DNA from: Bacteroidia bacterium
GTDB taxonomy: Bacteria; Bacteroidota; Bacteroidia; DATLTG01
Direction: 5' to 3'
DNA: 64,000 bases
Assembly: GCA_039924845.1 (NCBI GenBank)
Contig: JBDTAC010000074.1
Coordinates: 1 to 64,000, forward strand
Under the pieces are notes generated by a model, which did not search any database, was not told where the DNA came from, and saw nothing but the letters and a program-made list of their open reading frames with translations. Below, one piece after another: positions 44,745 through 54,245 of this stretch (positions within the stretch are counted from its first letter, which is position 1; every line of letters starts with the position of its first letter). The position numbers and the translations under genes were made by a program.

Positions 44745-45995
44745 TTAATTTGGCGACGCGTCATAAATCCATTCTGAAGGATCCATGCGGGTTTGACCTT
44801 TCCAAATTTCGAGATGCAATTCCGTTTTTGAATCGCTGTCATCGTAAATAACAGTACCGATACTTTGTTTTGTTTTCACGTTATCGCCTGTTTTTACAAA
44901 CACGTCTTTCAAATTCGCGTACACGCTCAGATATTCTCCATGGCGAATAATGATAAATTGCCCGGCAGCCGGAATATCACCCACTGCCGTTACTTCTCCA
45001 TCAAAAACAGCGCGTGCCAAGGCTCCTTTATTGGTAGCAATATCAATACCGTTATTCGAAATGGTAACGCCTTTTAACAACGGATGCGGATGTACGCCGT
45101 AGGTACTCACAATAATTCCTTTTACCACAGGCCAAGGCAATTTTCCTTTATTACTCGCAAATGAATTCGACAATTTTTGCGCTTCTGGCGTTAATACCAA
45201 TCCTTTGGGAGAAGGCTTGTTGTTTTTTTTCGCCTTCGCTCTTTCTCTTTCAATTTCATCTTCAATAATTTTTTGAATTGCCTTTTGCAATTTTTCTGCG
45301 TCTTCTTGTTTTTTCGACAAATCTTTTTTCAACTGTTTTTCTTTTTGTTCTAACTCTCCAAACACTTGTTCTTGCTCGGTTTTTTCACCAGTTAAATTTT
45401 GTTTTTCAGAAATCTGGTTGGATAATAAATCTTTCTTATCAGATTTTTTTTGTTGTAATTGTTGCACTTTGTCATTTAATTCTTGCTCGGTTTGTTCAAT
45501 CATTAAAGCCTGTTTGTGGCGATATTCGCTGTATTGCTGTAAATATTTTAATCGCATGTAAGCTTGATTAAAATCTTTCGAAGCAAAAACGTACATCATT
45601 CGGCTATATGCATCTTGGTTTTTCCAAGCGAAATAGATCATTTTCGCATATTCTTCTTTGAGCTGTTGGAGTGATACGGTAAGGGTTTGTATCGAATCTT
45701 TATTACTCCCGATTTGATTTTCCAATAAATCAATTTCATTGTTAATCGTTTCAATTAATTCTTCGCGTGTGCTTATTTTTTTATTGAGAGAAACCAATTG
45801 ATATAAGGAAATGCGCTTATTATTTTTTGTCTCACTCAACAATTGATTGGTATATGCAATTTCTTTCAGTAAGCTTTTCTTTTTATTTTCTAAATCTTTT
45901 TTCTTCGATTTCTGCGCGAAAGCCTTGTCTGCATGTATAAACAAGCAGGCCATAAAAAAAATTAAATACCGTATGTTAATTTTTCTTGTAATCAA
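44745..45995 (-). CDS. EnvC/NlpD-like murein hydrolase activator with degenerate LytM domain
   Basis: A 416-residue exported protein: signal peptide (about 1-27, ending DKAFAQ), a long coiled coil (about 28-255), and a C-terminal LytM (M23) domain (about 295-405). Key metal ligands are missing: NNGIDIAT has Asn where active enzymes have His before G.DIA, and TELHLEIW has only one His of HxH. YANL replaces YAHL. It therefore probably activates amidases, as E. coli EnvC does, rather than cutting peptidoglycan. It is the last gene of the flippase-dut-nucleotidyltransferase-TPR-DUF4292 cluster. Confidence 0.85.
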   Translation of the reverse strand: MITRKINIRYLIFFMACLFIHADKAFAQKSKKKDLENKKKSLLKEIAYTNQLLSETKNNKRISLYQLVSLNKKISTREELIETINNEIDLLENQIGSNKDSIQTLTVSLQQLKEEYAKMIYFAWKNQDAYSRMMYVFASKDFNQAYMRLKYLQQYSEYRHKQALMIEQTEQELNDKVQQLQQKKSDKKDLLSNQISEKQNLTGEKTEQEQVFGELEQKEKQLKKDLSKKQEDAEKLQKAIQKIIEDEIERERAKAKKNNKPSPKGLVLTPEAQKLSNSFASNKGKLPWPVVKGIIVSTYGVHPHPLLKGVTISNNGIDIATNKGALARAVFDGEVTAVGDIPAAGQFIIIRHGEYLSVYANLKDVFVKTGDNVKTKQSIGTVIYDDSDSKTELHLEIWKGQTRMDPSEWIYDASPN

Positions 45996-46842
45996 TTTCT
46001 TCGTATTTCTGAGGAATGGAAAAAGGTACGTTCATTGTCTTTTCATTTGTATTTATCCTCGAATAATCGAGTAAAATAGAAATGTGCTTTTCGGCTTTAA
46101 TATCGAAATTCGCTTTGCGCGGAAACAGCAACGAATCTTGTTTTTCAAAGTCGCTGAATTTGGCATCAAACGTTCGGTTTTTATCAAAATCTTTGATTAC
46201 GATACGCGTAATTTTATACAGAACAGGATCTAAAAAAATAATTTCTACAGGGTCTTTTAACTCTTTGTTTTTTTCCAACACTTTTCTTACTTTTCTCTTT
46301 CGAATGGTGCTCAAAATGTAATTTCCAGATTTGGAAACGGAAGATTTTAATTTCGTTTCGTCTTCGTAAAAAGCCACACTATTGCCCACCATCATAGATT
46401 GTAACATTTCAAAATCCAATTCGGTTTGCAACAAACTATCCACGTAACTGTAATTGCCTTTAAAATACGTATGGTGAATTCGATCCATAAATTTAATGGA
46501 ATCTTTCGTGATGATTACGCGCGCTACTTCGATGCCAAGAGCAGGCGAAATAGACATCCAAATTACGCTGTCTTTTTTCGAGCGCATGGATACATTAAAC
46601 GAATTGCTGCTGCTGTCAATCGCCACATCCACACCTATTTTTGCGGAAAGCCAATTGTAATTGAATTCATTTTTTTGAAGATTGGAAAGCAACAATTTTG
46701 CTGATTCGTGCTGCAAGGAAATTTTTTTTTCGGTAACAGGTTTCGTCGTTTTACAAGAACTAACAAACAGGATTATCCCCGCTACAGATATACCTTTCCG
46801 AACGTTTGAAAAAATATTTTTTTGAACTGATTTTTTACTCAT
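45976..46842 (-). CDS. DUF4292 family lipoprotein
   Basis: From the ATG at 46842, 288 residues. The signal peptide ends in a lipobox VSSC followed by KTTKP. The body (LLSNLQKNEFNYNWLSAKIGVDVAI, LPRKANFDIKA.., MNVPFSIPQKYE) fits DUF4292, which resembles outer-membrane lipoprotein carrier LolA-like folds. The function is unproven. It overlaps the EnvC gene by 20 bp and the TPR gene by 8 bp, so the three are translationally linked. A symmetrical AT repeat variant at 46808-46824 is read as QKNIFS. Confidence 0.85.
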   Translation of the reverse strand: MSKKSVQKNIFSNVRKGISVAGIILFVSSCKTTKPVTEKKISLQHESAKLLLSNLQKNEFNYNWLSAKIGVDVAIDSSSNSFNVSMRSKKDSVIWMSISPALGIEVARVIITKDSIKFMDRIHHTYFKGNYSYVDSLLQTELDFEMLQSMMVGNSVAFYEDETKLKSSVSKSGNYILSTIRKRKVRKVLEKNKELKDPVEIIFLDPVLYKITRIVIKDFDKNRTFDAKFSDFEKQDSLLFPRKANFDIKAEKHISILLDYSRINTNEKTMNVPFSIPQKYEEIDYKKN

Positions 46843-48622
46843 ACAATTTTTTATCGGCAATTTTTTTATCTAAAAACTCAGAGCCTTTTCCGTGCTTTTT
46901 TGCTTCCGACCAATACTTTAATGCACCTTCTGTATCGCCTGTTTTAAAAAGAATATCTCCGTAATGTTCTAAAATAACCGTGTTATTATTTCCTCCATCG
47001 CTAATCGCTTTTTCTGCCCATTTTTTTGCATTTACATAATCTCCTGCTTTGTAAAAAATCCACGCGTACGTATCCTGAAAAGAGCTATTCGCGCTGTCTA
47101 AAAGATTCGCGCGTTTTGCCATTTCTTCTGCTTTCGGAAGGTTTTTTCCTTGTAATGAAAGATAATAACTGTAATTGTTTAACACGAAACCGTTGGTAGA
47201 ATCGGCATCCAGCGATTTATCAAATGCATCAAAACACGTTTGATATTTTTTTAATTTGAATGCTTCATCTCCAATATTGGAATAAAATTGCGCCGTCATT
47301 CCTTTATCATCTGACAATACAGAATACTCCACGCCTTGTTGCAAAATAGAAAGTGCCGCGCTATCGTTATGCGCTTGAATTTCTGCGATTCCATTTAATA
47401 AATACGGCAAAGGCTGGCTCGGAAACAAATCAATTGTTTGATTGCTTTCCTTCAACAAAGCCGGATAATCAGGTAATTCTGAATCAATAATAATTACTTG
47501 ATTCCACAGCACAAATTTGCTACTGTCTATCTGAATAGCTTTTCGATAGGCACTGCGCGCGTCTTTTTTACTGCCATCACGATACAAAAAATCGCCATAC
47601 ATCGAATATGCTTTTGCTTCTGAAGGATGCACTCTTACAAGTATTTCGCACAAAGTCATTGCTTGTTTTTTATATTCAGGATGTGTGTCGGAAAGTGTAT
47701 AATAGGAAAGTAAAATTTTCACTTTGGTATCAATATCTAAATTCGGATTTTCGAACGCTTGTTTTAATTCGTCATACGATTTGTCATCTTGATTCGCACC
47801 ACGATAATAATCTGCCAAAGACAAATGCGCGAAAGCATTTTGCGGATCAATTTTTAAAATTTGTTGATACATATCGAAGGCTTTTTCTTTCTGTCCTTCT
47901 TCCAAATAAATATTTCCGAGCAAGCCATAATAGCGGCTTTCATTGGGATACGCATTAATTAATTTTTTCAATTCTTTTTCTGCATCCGAAAGATGATTTT
48001 GTTTTTCATAAATTTTTACTTTTTCGAGCGAAGTGGTTTCTTGAACACCTTTCATTGCTTCAATGCGATCGTACGTTTTAATCGCGTCATTGGGCTTGTT
48101 TGCTAACATTTGCGCATCCGCCAAAGCGAGATAAAAATCTTCTCGCGTCGGAAAATTTTTCACCATTTGCTGATATAAATTTACCAAATCATTATATTGT
48201 TTCTTATCGCTCAAGCAATCTCCGTAAAGTAATTGATACCAAGGGTTTTTAGGATTTCCCAATGCTGCAGGTTTCGCATACATCATCGCTTTGTCCACAT
48301 CTTTTTGAAAATGATAAATACCCGCAATCTCGTAGTCTGCCGCATAATTAGAAGGATCTAAACTCAAACATTTGGAAAAAAGCGTAATCGCCATGTCGTA
48401 ATTTCCCAACATTTTTTCTTTGCATGCATTGTAATAATAATACATGATATCTACTTTTGAGTCGTCCGATTTTTTGCTCGAAACATTCGTAGTTGTTGAT
48501 GATTTTGCATTGTGATGAAAAACAGAACACGCATTTAGCACGAAAAAAATCATGCTCAAAAAAATAATTTTTCGAAGGCTCGAAAATTTATTTTCTAAAT
48601 ACGTGATGCGAATTTTTTTCAT
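46835..48622 (-). CDS. TPR-repeat lipoprotein
   Basis: A 595-residue protein: an N-terminal signal peptide with lipobox LNAC (near residue 32), then at least 12 tetratricopeptide repeats over about 55-580 (examples FSKCLSLDPSNYAADYEIAG, YGLLGNIYLEEGQKEKAF and EKAISDGGNNNTVILEHYGD). It should be a scaffold on the periplasmic face of a membrane. It precedes the DUF4292 and EnvC genes in an order conserved in Bacteroidota, so it is likely part of an envelope assembly complex. The N-region is encoded through an exact AT repeat (48557-48573; KIIF). Confidence 0.86.
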   Translation of the reverse strand: MKKIRITYLENKFSSLRKIIFLSMIFFVLNACSVFHHNAKSSTTTNVSSKKSDDSKVDIMYYYYNACKEKMLGNYDMAITLFSKCLSLDPSNYAADYEIAGIYHFQKDVDKAMMYAKPAALGNPKNPWYQLLYGDCLSDKKQYNDLVNLYQQMVKNFPTREDFYLALADAQMLANKPNDAIKTYDRIEAMKGVQETTSLEKVKIYEKQNHLSDAEKELKKLINAYPNESRYYGLLGNIYLEEGQKEKAFDMYQQILKIDPQNAFAHLSLADYYRGANQDDKSYDELKQAFENPNLDIDTKVKILLSYYTLSDTHPEYKKQAMTLCEILVRVHPSEAKAYSMYGDFLYRDGSKKDARSAYRKAIQIDSSKFVLWNQVIIIDSELPDYPALLKESNQTIDLFPSQPLPYLLNGIAEIQAHNDSAALSILQQGVEYSVLSDDKGMTAQFYSNIGDEAFKLKKYQTCFDAFDKSLDADSTNGFVLNNYSYYLSLQGKNLPKAEEMAKRANLLDSANSSFQDTYAWIFYKAGDYVNAKKWAEKAISDGGNNNTVILEHYGDILFKTGDTEGALKYWSEAKKHGKGSEFLDKKIADKKLYE

Positions 48623-48623
48623 T

Positions 48624-48640
48624 TAAAAAAAATATTTTTT
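48624..48640. repeat. Palindromic AT repeat between TPR and nucleotidyltransferase genes
   Basis: Symmetrical variant A8-T-A-T6 in the 17-bp gap between the two genes. The stop region of the nucleotidyltransferase gene begins right after it. Confidence 0.7.
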
Positions 48641-49644
48641 CAATGATGTGTACTGTAATCTCCGATACTCGCATTGCTTGTCTTTCCAGTATATTCCGTA
48701 AAATTTCCAAACATCGAATTGGTAATTTCTGCATCCTTTATTTTACAATTTGTTTGCAGAATACTATTTTTAATTTTCGAATTTTCGATGATGGAATTCT
48801 CTCCAATAGAAGCGTGTGGACCAATTATGGAATCTATAATTTTTACATTTTTTCCGATAAAGCAAGGTTCGATAATTTGTACATTTTTCGATTCTGCATG
48901 AAGCATTCGCGCATTCACATTGCCTTTTGTATATTCCAACACACGTTGATTGGTGTAAACCGTCGCATCTTTATTTCCACAATCCAACCATTCTGTCACT
49001 TTTCCGGGAGCGAATTTTGTGCCTTTCGCTTTCATGTTTTCCAAGGCATTCGTCAATTGGTATTCTCCTTTTTCTTTGATGTTATTATCAATCAAATATT
49101 CTAATTCTTTTCTCAAATACGCACCATCTTGAAAATAATAAATTCCAATAATAGCAAGGTCAGAAACAAATGTTTGCGGCTTTTCCACAAAATCCGTAAT
49201 CACATTTTGAGCATTTACTTTTACCACTCCAAAAGCGCGCGGATCTTCAATTTTTTGAACCCAAATAATTCCTTCGTTTGATGAATCCATTTTAAAATCA
49301 GCCTTAAAAAGCGTGTCGGCAAAGGCAATGGTAACTTTCCCGGTTAAACAATTTTTTGCACATAAAATAGCATGCGCAGTACCGAGCGGTTCATCTTGAT
49401 AAAAAATAGAACCTTTAGCGCCTAAACTTTCCGCTACTTTCAATAAATTATTTTCTGCTTCTTTTCCAAAACGACCGATAACAAAGGCGATTTCGTCTAC
49501 TTTTTCATCGCATACTTTTGTGATGTCTTCTACGATATGCTGCACCATTGGTTTTCCTGCAATCGGAATCAATGGTTTTGGCGTGGTCAGTGTATGCGGG
49601 CGCATCCGTTTTCCCATTCCCGCCATAGGAATAATTATCTTCAT
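48640..49644 (-). CDS. Sugar-1-phosphate nucleotidyltransferase with left-handed beta-helix
   Basis: A 334-residue enzyme, ATG at 49644 chosen because it places the signature MKIIIPMAGMGKRMRPHTL at the N-terminus; a longer frame adds 21 residues containing a repeat-encoded KKIFF. The NTP-transferase domain (1-240) has PKPLIPIAGKPM and the LbH region (about 250-334) has hexapeptide-like PHASIGENSIIENSKI. It is the likely maker of a nucleotide sugar for LPS or polysaccharide. The exact sugar is not determined. It is in the flippase-dut cluster. Confidence 0.85.
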   Translation of the reverse strand: MKIIIPMAGMGKRMRPHTLTTPKPLIPIAGKPMVQHIVEDITKVCDEKVDEIAFVIGRFGKEAENNLLKVAESLGAKGSIFYQDEPLGTAHAILCAKNCLTGKVTIAFADTLFKADFKMDSSNEGIIWVQKIEDPRAFGVVKVNAQNVITDFVEKPQTFVSDLAIIGIYYFQDGAYLRKELEYLIDNNIKEKGEYQLTNALENMKAKGTKFAPGKVTEWLDCGNKDATVYTNQRVLEYTKGNVNARMLHAESKNVQIIEPCFIGKNVKIIDSIIGPHASIGENSIIENSKIKNSILQTNCKIKDAEITNSMFGNFTEYTGKTSNASIGDYSTHH

Positions 49645-49670
49645 AATTCGCTTTTCAAATTTATCGTTTA

Positions 49671-49686
49671 GAAAAAATATTTTTTT
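49671..49686. repeat. Palindromic AT repeat downstream of dut
   Basis: Symmetrical variant A6-T-A-T7 in the gap between dut (stop at 49685) and the nucleotidyltransferase gene. Confidence 0.7.
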
Positions 49687-50119
49687 ACTTTGTTCCTGTA
49701 TGCCCAAATCCGCCAGCTCCTCGCTCTGTTTCGAGTAATTCTTTTACTTCTAACCATTCCGCTTGTTCGTGTTTTGCAATCACCATTTGTGCAATGCGCT
49801 CACCATCGTTTATCGTAAATTTTTCGGAAGATAAATTCACCAATAATACTTTTAATTCGCCGCGATAATCTGCATCAATTGTTCCCGGGCTGTTTAAAAC
49901 TGTAATTCCATTTTTAAATGCTAAGCCGCTGCGCGGACGGATTTGGGCTTCTGTTCCTTTTGGTAATTCGATGAATAATCCGGTGGGAATTAAGATTCTT
50001 TCCAAGGGCTTTAATTCAACCGGTTGTTCTAGATTAGCACGCAAATCAACACCCGCAGATAATTCTGTAGCGTAATTGGGCAAAGGATGTTTCGATTTAT
50101 TGATAATTTTCACGTTCAT
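49685..50119 (-). CDS. dut: dUTP diphosphatase
   Basis: A 144-residue trimeric dUTPase, the usual length. I chose the ATG at 50119; a longer frame has an extra 16 residues encoded by an AT repeat. All five motifs are visible: [46 protein letters not shown] and the C-terminal [10 protein letters not shown]. It hydrolyses dUTP to dUMP and keeps uracil out of DNA. It sits 10 bp after the flippase-like gene. Confidence 0.97.
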   Translation of the reverse strand: MNVKIINKSKHPLPNYATELSAGVDLRANLEQPVELKPLERILIPTGLFIELPKGTEAQIRPRSGLAFKNGITVLNSPGTIDADYRGELKVLLVNLSSEKFTINDGERIAQMVIAKHEQAEWLEVKELLETERGAGGFGHTGTK

Positions 50120-50129
50120 AAAATCAGTT

Positions 50130-51608
50130 TCAAAAAATATTTTTTCGAGTCCATTTTGGTTTCTCAAAAACGTAGACTGTCGCGATAAAAATCAACAATA
50201 AAAAATTATTTTCGAGCAATTTTAAAAAAGCTGAATTTGCATTCAAATGCAAACTCAAAAAGTACAAAGCTACGGATAAACCGAGGTATCCTAAAAACCT
50301 TTTTAAATCATAATTAACAGGGTAATGTTTATTTCCGACAAAATACGAAACAACCATCATGGATGCGTAGCAAATAAGCGTTGCCCAAGCCGAAGCGAGG
50401 TATCCATATTTCGGAATCCACATAAAATTAATGAATAAGGTAATGGCGGCGCCGAATAAAGTGAGGTATGCTCCGTAATGCGTTTTGTGCGTGAGTTTGT
50501 ACCAAATAGATAGATTGAAAAAAACACCCAAACATAAATTAGCGAGCAACAAAATAGGAACGACAAATAAACCGACCCGAAAACTTTTTCCGATAAAATA
50601 CTGAATCCAGGAGAGATTGAGCAAGGTTCCCAGAAATATTGCGCAACAAATAATTACAAAATAATTCATGATGTTGGCATACAAATCTTTGGCATTTTCC
50701 TCTTTTGCTTGCGAGAAAAAAAACGGCTCTGCCGCATAACGAAAGGTTTGTGTGAAAATGGTAAGTATGATGGAAATTTTATAACACGCGCCATAAATCC
50801 CGATTTGCGCTTCTCCGATATTGGAAGGAAGTAAATATTTTAAAATAATCCGGTCGAACGTTTCATTGATCATGCCCGCCAAACCGGCTATCAATAAAGG
50901 CGAGGCGTAAACCATCATCCTTTTCCAAAGCACTTTGTCAAATTGAAATCCTGTTTTTAAAATTCCGGGAATCAATAATAAAAGTGTAGCCACGCTGGCA
51001 AAAAGTCCGGCAATAAATGCATATCCAATACCAATATTCGGATCGTAAAATGAATTCACAAAAAGGTAAAAAATAGATTCCGGATTCTTATATACCTTGC
51101 TACAAAAGGCGATAAAGAAAAAATTAAATCCGATGTTGATGGCAATATTTGCAATTTTCATCCATGCAAATGTTTTGGCTTTGTGTTGTTCGCGCAGTTT
51201 CGCAAAAGCGATGGATGTAATCGAATCAAAACCTAAAATAAAAGCAAACCAAACAATGTATTCGGGGTGTTTCGGATAACGAATTAAATCTGCAATGTTT
51301 TGCCTAAAAAAACAAAGTAAAAAAATAAATGCGAAAGACGAAATTAAGAGTGAAACAATGGCTGTTCCGTAAACTTTTTCTTTGTTCGGTTCGTTGCGAC
51401 AAAAATTAAAAAGAGCCGTTTCCATGCCGTACGTTAGCACGATCATCAAAAAAGACGAGTAGGCGTACATCTCGGTCATAGTACCGTAATCGTGCGTAGT
51501 AAACGTGTAAGTGTAAAGCGGAACAAGGAGGTAATTCAGCAAACGTCCAACGATGGTTGGAAGTCCGTAAATAGCAGTTTCTCCGGCAAGTTTTTTAAGT
51601 GGATTCAA
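50130..51608 (-). CDS. Polysaccharide flippase-like (Wzx/MATE superfamily) protein
   Basis: A 492-residue protein with 12-14 predicted membrane helices, starting [20 protein letters not shown], and with the pattern of polysaccharide biosynthesis flippases ([14 protein letters not shown] near the middle). It is likely to move lipid-linked sugar repeat units or LPS precursors. The start of dut overlaps nothing but lies 10 bp after the stop, and the cluster flippase-dut-nucleotidyltransferase-TPR-DUF4292-EnvC is conserved in Bacteroidota. The C-terminal KNIF is encoded by the AT repeat variant at 50131-50146. Confidence 0.85.
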   Translation of the reverse strand: MNPLKKLAGETAIYGLPTIVGRLLNYLLVPLYTYTFTTHDYGTMTEMYAYSSFLMIVLTYGMETALFNFCRNEPNKEKVYGTAIVSLLISSFAFIFLLCFFRQNIADLIRYPKHPEYIVWFAFILGFDSITSIAFAKLREQHKAKTFAWMKIANIAINIGFNFFFIAFCSKVYKNPESIFYLFVNSFYDPNIGIGYAFIAGLFASVATLLLLIPGILKTGFQFDKVLWKRMMVYASPLLIAGLAGMINETFDRIILKYLLPSNIGEAQIGIYGACYKISIILTIFTQTFRYAAEPFFFSQAKEENAKDLYANIMNYFVIICCAIFLGTLLNLSWIQYFIGKSFRVGLFVVPILLLANLCLGVFFNLSIWYKLTHKTHYGAYLTLFGAAITLFINFMWIPKYGYLASAWATLICYASMMVVSYFVGNKHYPVNYDLKRFLGYLGLSVALYFLSLHLNANSAFLKLLENNFLLLIFIATVYVFEKPKWTRKNIF

Positions 51609-51655
51609 CGATTGTTTTCAAGTTTTTTTCAGGTAAAAAATAGGTGTCTGAAAAA

Positions 51656-52435
51656 TTATTTTCCTGTAAAATTAGCTTTTCTTTTTTCTAAAAATGCGCT
51701 CGTACCTTCTTTAAAATCTTCTGTACCAAAACATTTTCCGAACTCATTTATTTCTGTTTGAAAACCATCTGTTCCATTTTCGAAATAAGCATTTATCGCA
51801 TTGATAACACCTGTAATTGCTTTCGGTGATTTGCTTTCTATCTTCTCGATAATTTCAATACACTTCGGAATAAGTTGTTCAACCGTTGTTACATGATTTA
51901 CCAAACCCAATTGTAGTGCTTGTTCCGCAGTAATCATATCTGCAGTAGCATGCAATTCAAACGCTTTTGCTTTTCCGATAAGCTGCACCAAACGCTGCGT
52001 TCCACCGTAACCAGCAATCAATCCGAGGTTTACTTCCGGCTGTCCGAATTTTGCATTTTCGCTTGCAACGCGCAAATGACAAGCCATTGCGAGTTCGCAA
52101 CCTCCGCCTAAAGCAAATCCGTTTACGGCAGAGATAACTGGTTTCGGAGAAGTTTCAATACTTCTAAAAACATCATGTCCGGCTTGTGCTAAGGCTTTTC
52201 CTTGTTCAACAGAAAGTCCGACAAATTCAGAAATATCAGCGCCAGCAACAAATGATTTTGCACCAGAACCAGTAATAATAATAGCCTTTACCAGATTATC
52301 GGCAATCGCATTTTTGATTGCTTCGCCAATTTCTTGCACTGTTTTTTTATTGAGGGCATTTAATTTATCTGGACGATTAATCGTAATCGTAAAAATACCG
52401 TTTTCTGTTTTCGTTAAAAGATTTTCGAAGCTCAT
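51656..52435 (-). CDS. Enoyl-CoA hydratase/isomerase family (crotonase) protein
   Basis: A 259-residue crotonase-fold enzyme. The oxyanion-hole motifs are GSGAKSFVAGADISEF and NGFALGGGCELAMACHLRVA, and the catalytic Glu is likely in FGQPEVNLGLIAGYGGTQRL. The reaction on a CoA thioester is a hydration or isomerisation. It is 9 bp downstream of the B12-binding protein gene, so they may work together on methylmalonyl- or related acyl-CoA metabolism; this is inference. The C-terminus RKANFTGK overlaps the edge of an AT repeat (51650-51663). Confidence 0.9.
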   Translation of the reverse strand: MSFENLLTKTENGIFTITINRPDKLNALNKKTVQEIGEAIKNAIADNLVKAIIITGSGAKSFVAGADISEFVGLSVEQGKALAQAGHDVFRSIETSPKPVISAVNGFALGGGCELAMACHLRVASENAKFGQPEVNLGLIAGYGGTQRLVQLIGKAKAFELHATADMITAEQALQLGLVNHVTTVEQLIPKCIEIIEKIESKSPKAITGVINAINAYFENGTDGFQTEINEFGKCFGTEDFKEGTSAFLEKRKANFTGK

Positions 52436-52444
52436 ATTTTTGAT

Positions 52445-52852
52445 TTAGAAATTTCTATTTTTTTCCACCCATTCGGTGATGTAAGCAATAATTCCTTTGG
52501 TATCTGTTCCCGGCGGAAACAGTCGCCCAACGCCTTGTCCGTTTAATTTTTTCATATCCGCATCCGGAATAATTCCGCCGCCGGTGAGTAACACATCGTC
52601 CATCTTTTTTTCCTTCATCAACTTTATGATTTTAGGAAAAACAGTGTTGTGTGCTCCTGACAAAATACTAATTCCGATGGCATCCGCATCTTCCTGTAAA
52701 GCAGCATTTACAACCATTTCAGGCGTTTGGCGCAAACCTGTATAAATTACTTCCATTCCAGCATCGCGCAAAAAGGAAGCAATTATTTTCGCTCCGCGAT
52801 CGTGTCCGTCAAGCCCTACTTTGGCTACTAAAACTCGTATAGGTCGCTTCAT
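52445..52852 (-). CDS. Stand-alone cobalamin-binding domain (methylmalonyl-CoA mutase C-terminal type)
   Basis: A 135-residue B12-binding domain. The DGHDRG motif in [14 protein letters not shown] supplies the His that coordinates cobalt, and [14 protein letters not shown] and [11 protein letters not shown] complete the typical mutase fold. It resembles the small subunit of methylmalonyl-CoA mutase-like enzymes, whose catalytic large subunit would be encoded elsewhere. It lies immediately upstream of the crotonase gene. Alternatives are a B12-dependent mutase of another acyl-CoA. Confidence 0.9.
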   Translation of the reverse strand: MKRPIRVLVAKVGLDGHDRGAKIIASFLRDAGMEVIYTGLRQTPEMVVNAALQEDADAIGISILSGAHNTVFPKIIKLMKEKKMDDVLLTGGGIIPDADMKKLNGQGVGRLFPPGTDTKGIIAYITEWVEKNRNF

Positions 52853-52930
52853 AATTTATTTTTTGAATAGCACAAAAATAGAATTTATTTACAGACGGAA
52901 GCGAATGAAAGGAATTGAAATTGATGTTTT

Positions 52931-52988
52931 GAAAAAATATTTTTAATTTTTGAATGATAAAAAACACGTTCGAAAAATTATTTTTTTG
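52931..52988 (-). repeat. AT palindrome pair downstream of the SpmAB-like gene
   Basis: A symmetrical variant (52931-52944) and an exact core (52972-52988) lie about 40 bp apart between the SpmAB-like gene and the B12-binding protein gene. Confidence 0.8.
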
Positions 52989-53009
52989 AAGACTTTTTTT
53001 AACGAAATT

Positions 53010-54245
53010 TTATTTGTGAAAAAACAAATACGCTATAAAAATGGCGGCAATGGCTCCAGCCAAATCGGTCATTAAACCAAAGGGAACTGCGTAACGTGTT
53101 TTTTTAATATCAACAGAACCAAAATAAAGAGCAACAATATAAAGAGTAGTATCCGCAGAGCCTTGAAAAACACAGGATAATCGTCCCGGAAAAGAATCGA
53201 CTCCGTAGGTGTGCATCGTCTCTACCATCACAGCCTGCGCACCGCTTCCGCTAAGTGGTTTCATAAAAGCAGTGGGCAATGCAGGAACAAAATCAGTATT
53301 AAAACCCATTGCGGCAAACAAATGCCCAGTTCCTGAAATAATTATATCCATTGCTCCCGAAGCTCTGAAAACGCCAATTGCCACCAACATCGCGACCAAA
53401 TACGGAATAACTTTTATGGTAGTTGTAAAACCTTCTTTTGCTCCTTCTACAAAAGTTTCATAGACACTTATTTTTCGAAAAAAAGCGACCGAAAAAAAAG
53501 AAACAATAATCGAGAATAAAATAAAAGCGCTGACAATGTTCGAAATACGAGAAATATCTGCTTGCGACAGTGATGTAAAATAATAGATAACTCCTCCAAT
53601 ACAAGCACTAATTCCGAGAATCCAAGAGAGAATTACTTTATCGAATAAATTTATTTTTTGTTTGATACTCACCAAAATCATTCCGGTAAGTGTCGCAAAA
53701 TAAGTGGCAATTAAAATGGGAATAAATATATCGGCAGGATTGGCGGCACCAAGCTGAACGCGGAATGCCATAATGGATACAGGAATTAATGTTAATCCGG
53801 CAGTATTCAATACCAAAAACATAATTTGAGCATTGGAAGCAGTATCTTTATTAGGATTTAATTCTTGTAAGCTCTGCATTGCCTTTAATCCGAGTGGTGT
53901 TGAGGCATTCCCAAGTCCTAACATATTGGCAGAAAGATTCATTAATATACTTCCGATGGCGGGATGATTTTTCGGAATTTCTGGAAACAAGCGATTAAAA
54001 AACGGTCCAACAATGCGCGAAATAAAATTAATAGCTCCTGCTTTTTCGCCCACCTTCATAATGCCCATCCAAAGCGACATAGCACCCGTTAAGCCTAATG
54101 AAATATCAAAAGCTGTTTTAGCAGAGTCAAATGTGCTGTTCAACATATTCGGAAATGCGGAAGCATCACCAAAAACAATTAAACGCACCAAACCTACAAT
54201 GAAAGCGATGATAAAAAAGGCAACCCAAATATAATTCAGAATCAT
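53010..54245 (-). CDS. SpmA/SpmB fused nucleoside-recognition-domain membrane protein
   Basis: A 411-residue polytopic membrane protein containing two nucleoside-recognition (Gate-type) halves. The first (about 1-190) includes MLGLGNASTPLGLKAMQSLQ, the SpmA-like signature; the second (about 200-411) includes YLVAMLVAIGVFRASGAMD and KPLSGSGAQAVMVETMHTYG, the SpmB-like signature. In Bacillus SpmA and SpmB affect spore dehydration; in Bacteroidota such fusions act in an unassigned transport role, not sporulation. No related genes are adjacent. Confidence 0.85.
   Translation of the reverse strand: MILNYIWVAFFIIAFIVGLVRLIVFGDASAFPNMLNSTFDSAKTAFDISLGLTGAMSLWMGIMKVGEKAGAINFISRIVGPFFNRLFPEIPKNHPAIGSILMNLSANMLGLGNASTPLGLKAMQSLQELNPNKDTASNAQIMFLVLNTAGLTLIPVSIMAFRVQLGAANPADIFIPILIATYFATLTGMILVSIKQKINLFDKVILSWILGISACIGGVIYYFTSLSQADISRISNIVSAFILFSIIVSFFSVAFFRKISVYETFVEGAKEGFTTTIKVIPYLVAMLVAIGVFRASGAMDIIISGTGHLFAAMGFNTDFVPALPTAFMKPLSGSGAQAVMVETMHTYGVDSFPGRLSCVFQGSADTTLYIVALYFGSVDIKKTRYAVPFGLMTDLAGAIAAIFIAYLFFHK

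Noticed and set aside
49645-49707. N-terminal extension of the nucleotidyltransferase
   Set aside because: The signature begins at MKIIIPMAGMG; the extra residues derive mainly from an AT repeat variant.
53010-54245. Sporulation gene (spore maturation proteins)
   Set aside because: SpmA/SpmB-like domains are widespread membrane proteins and nothing else in the window points to sporulation.
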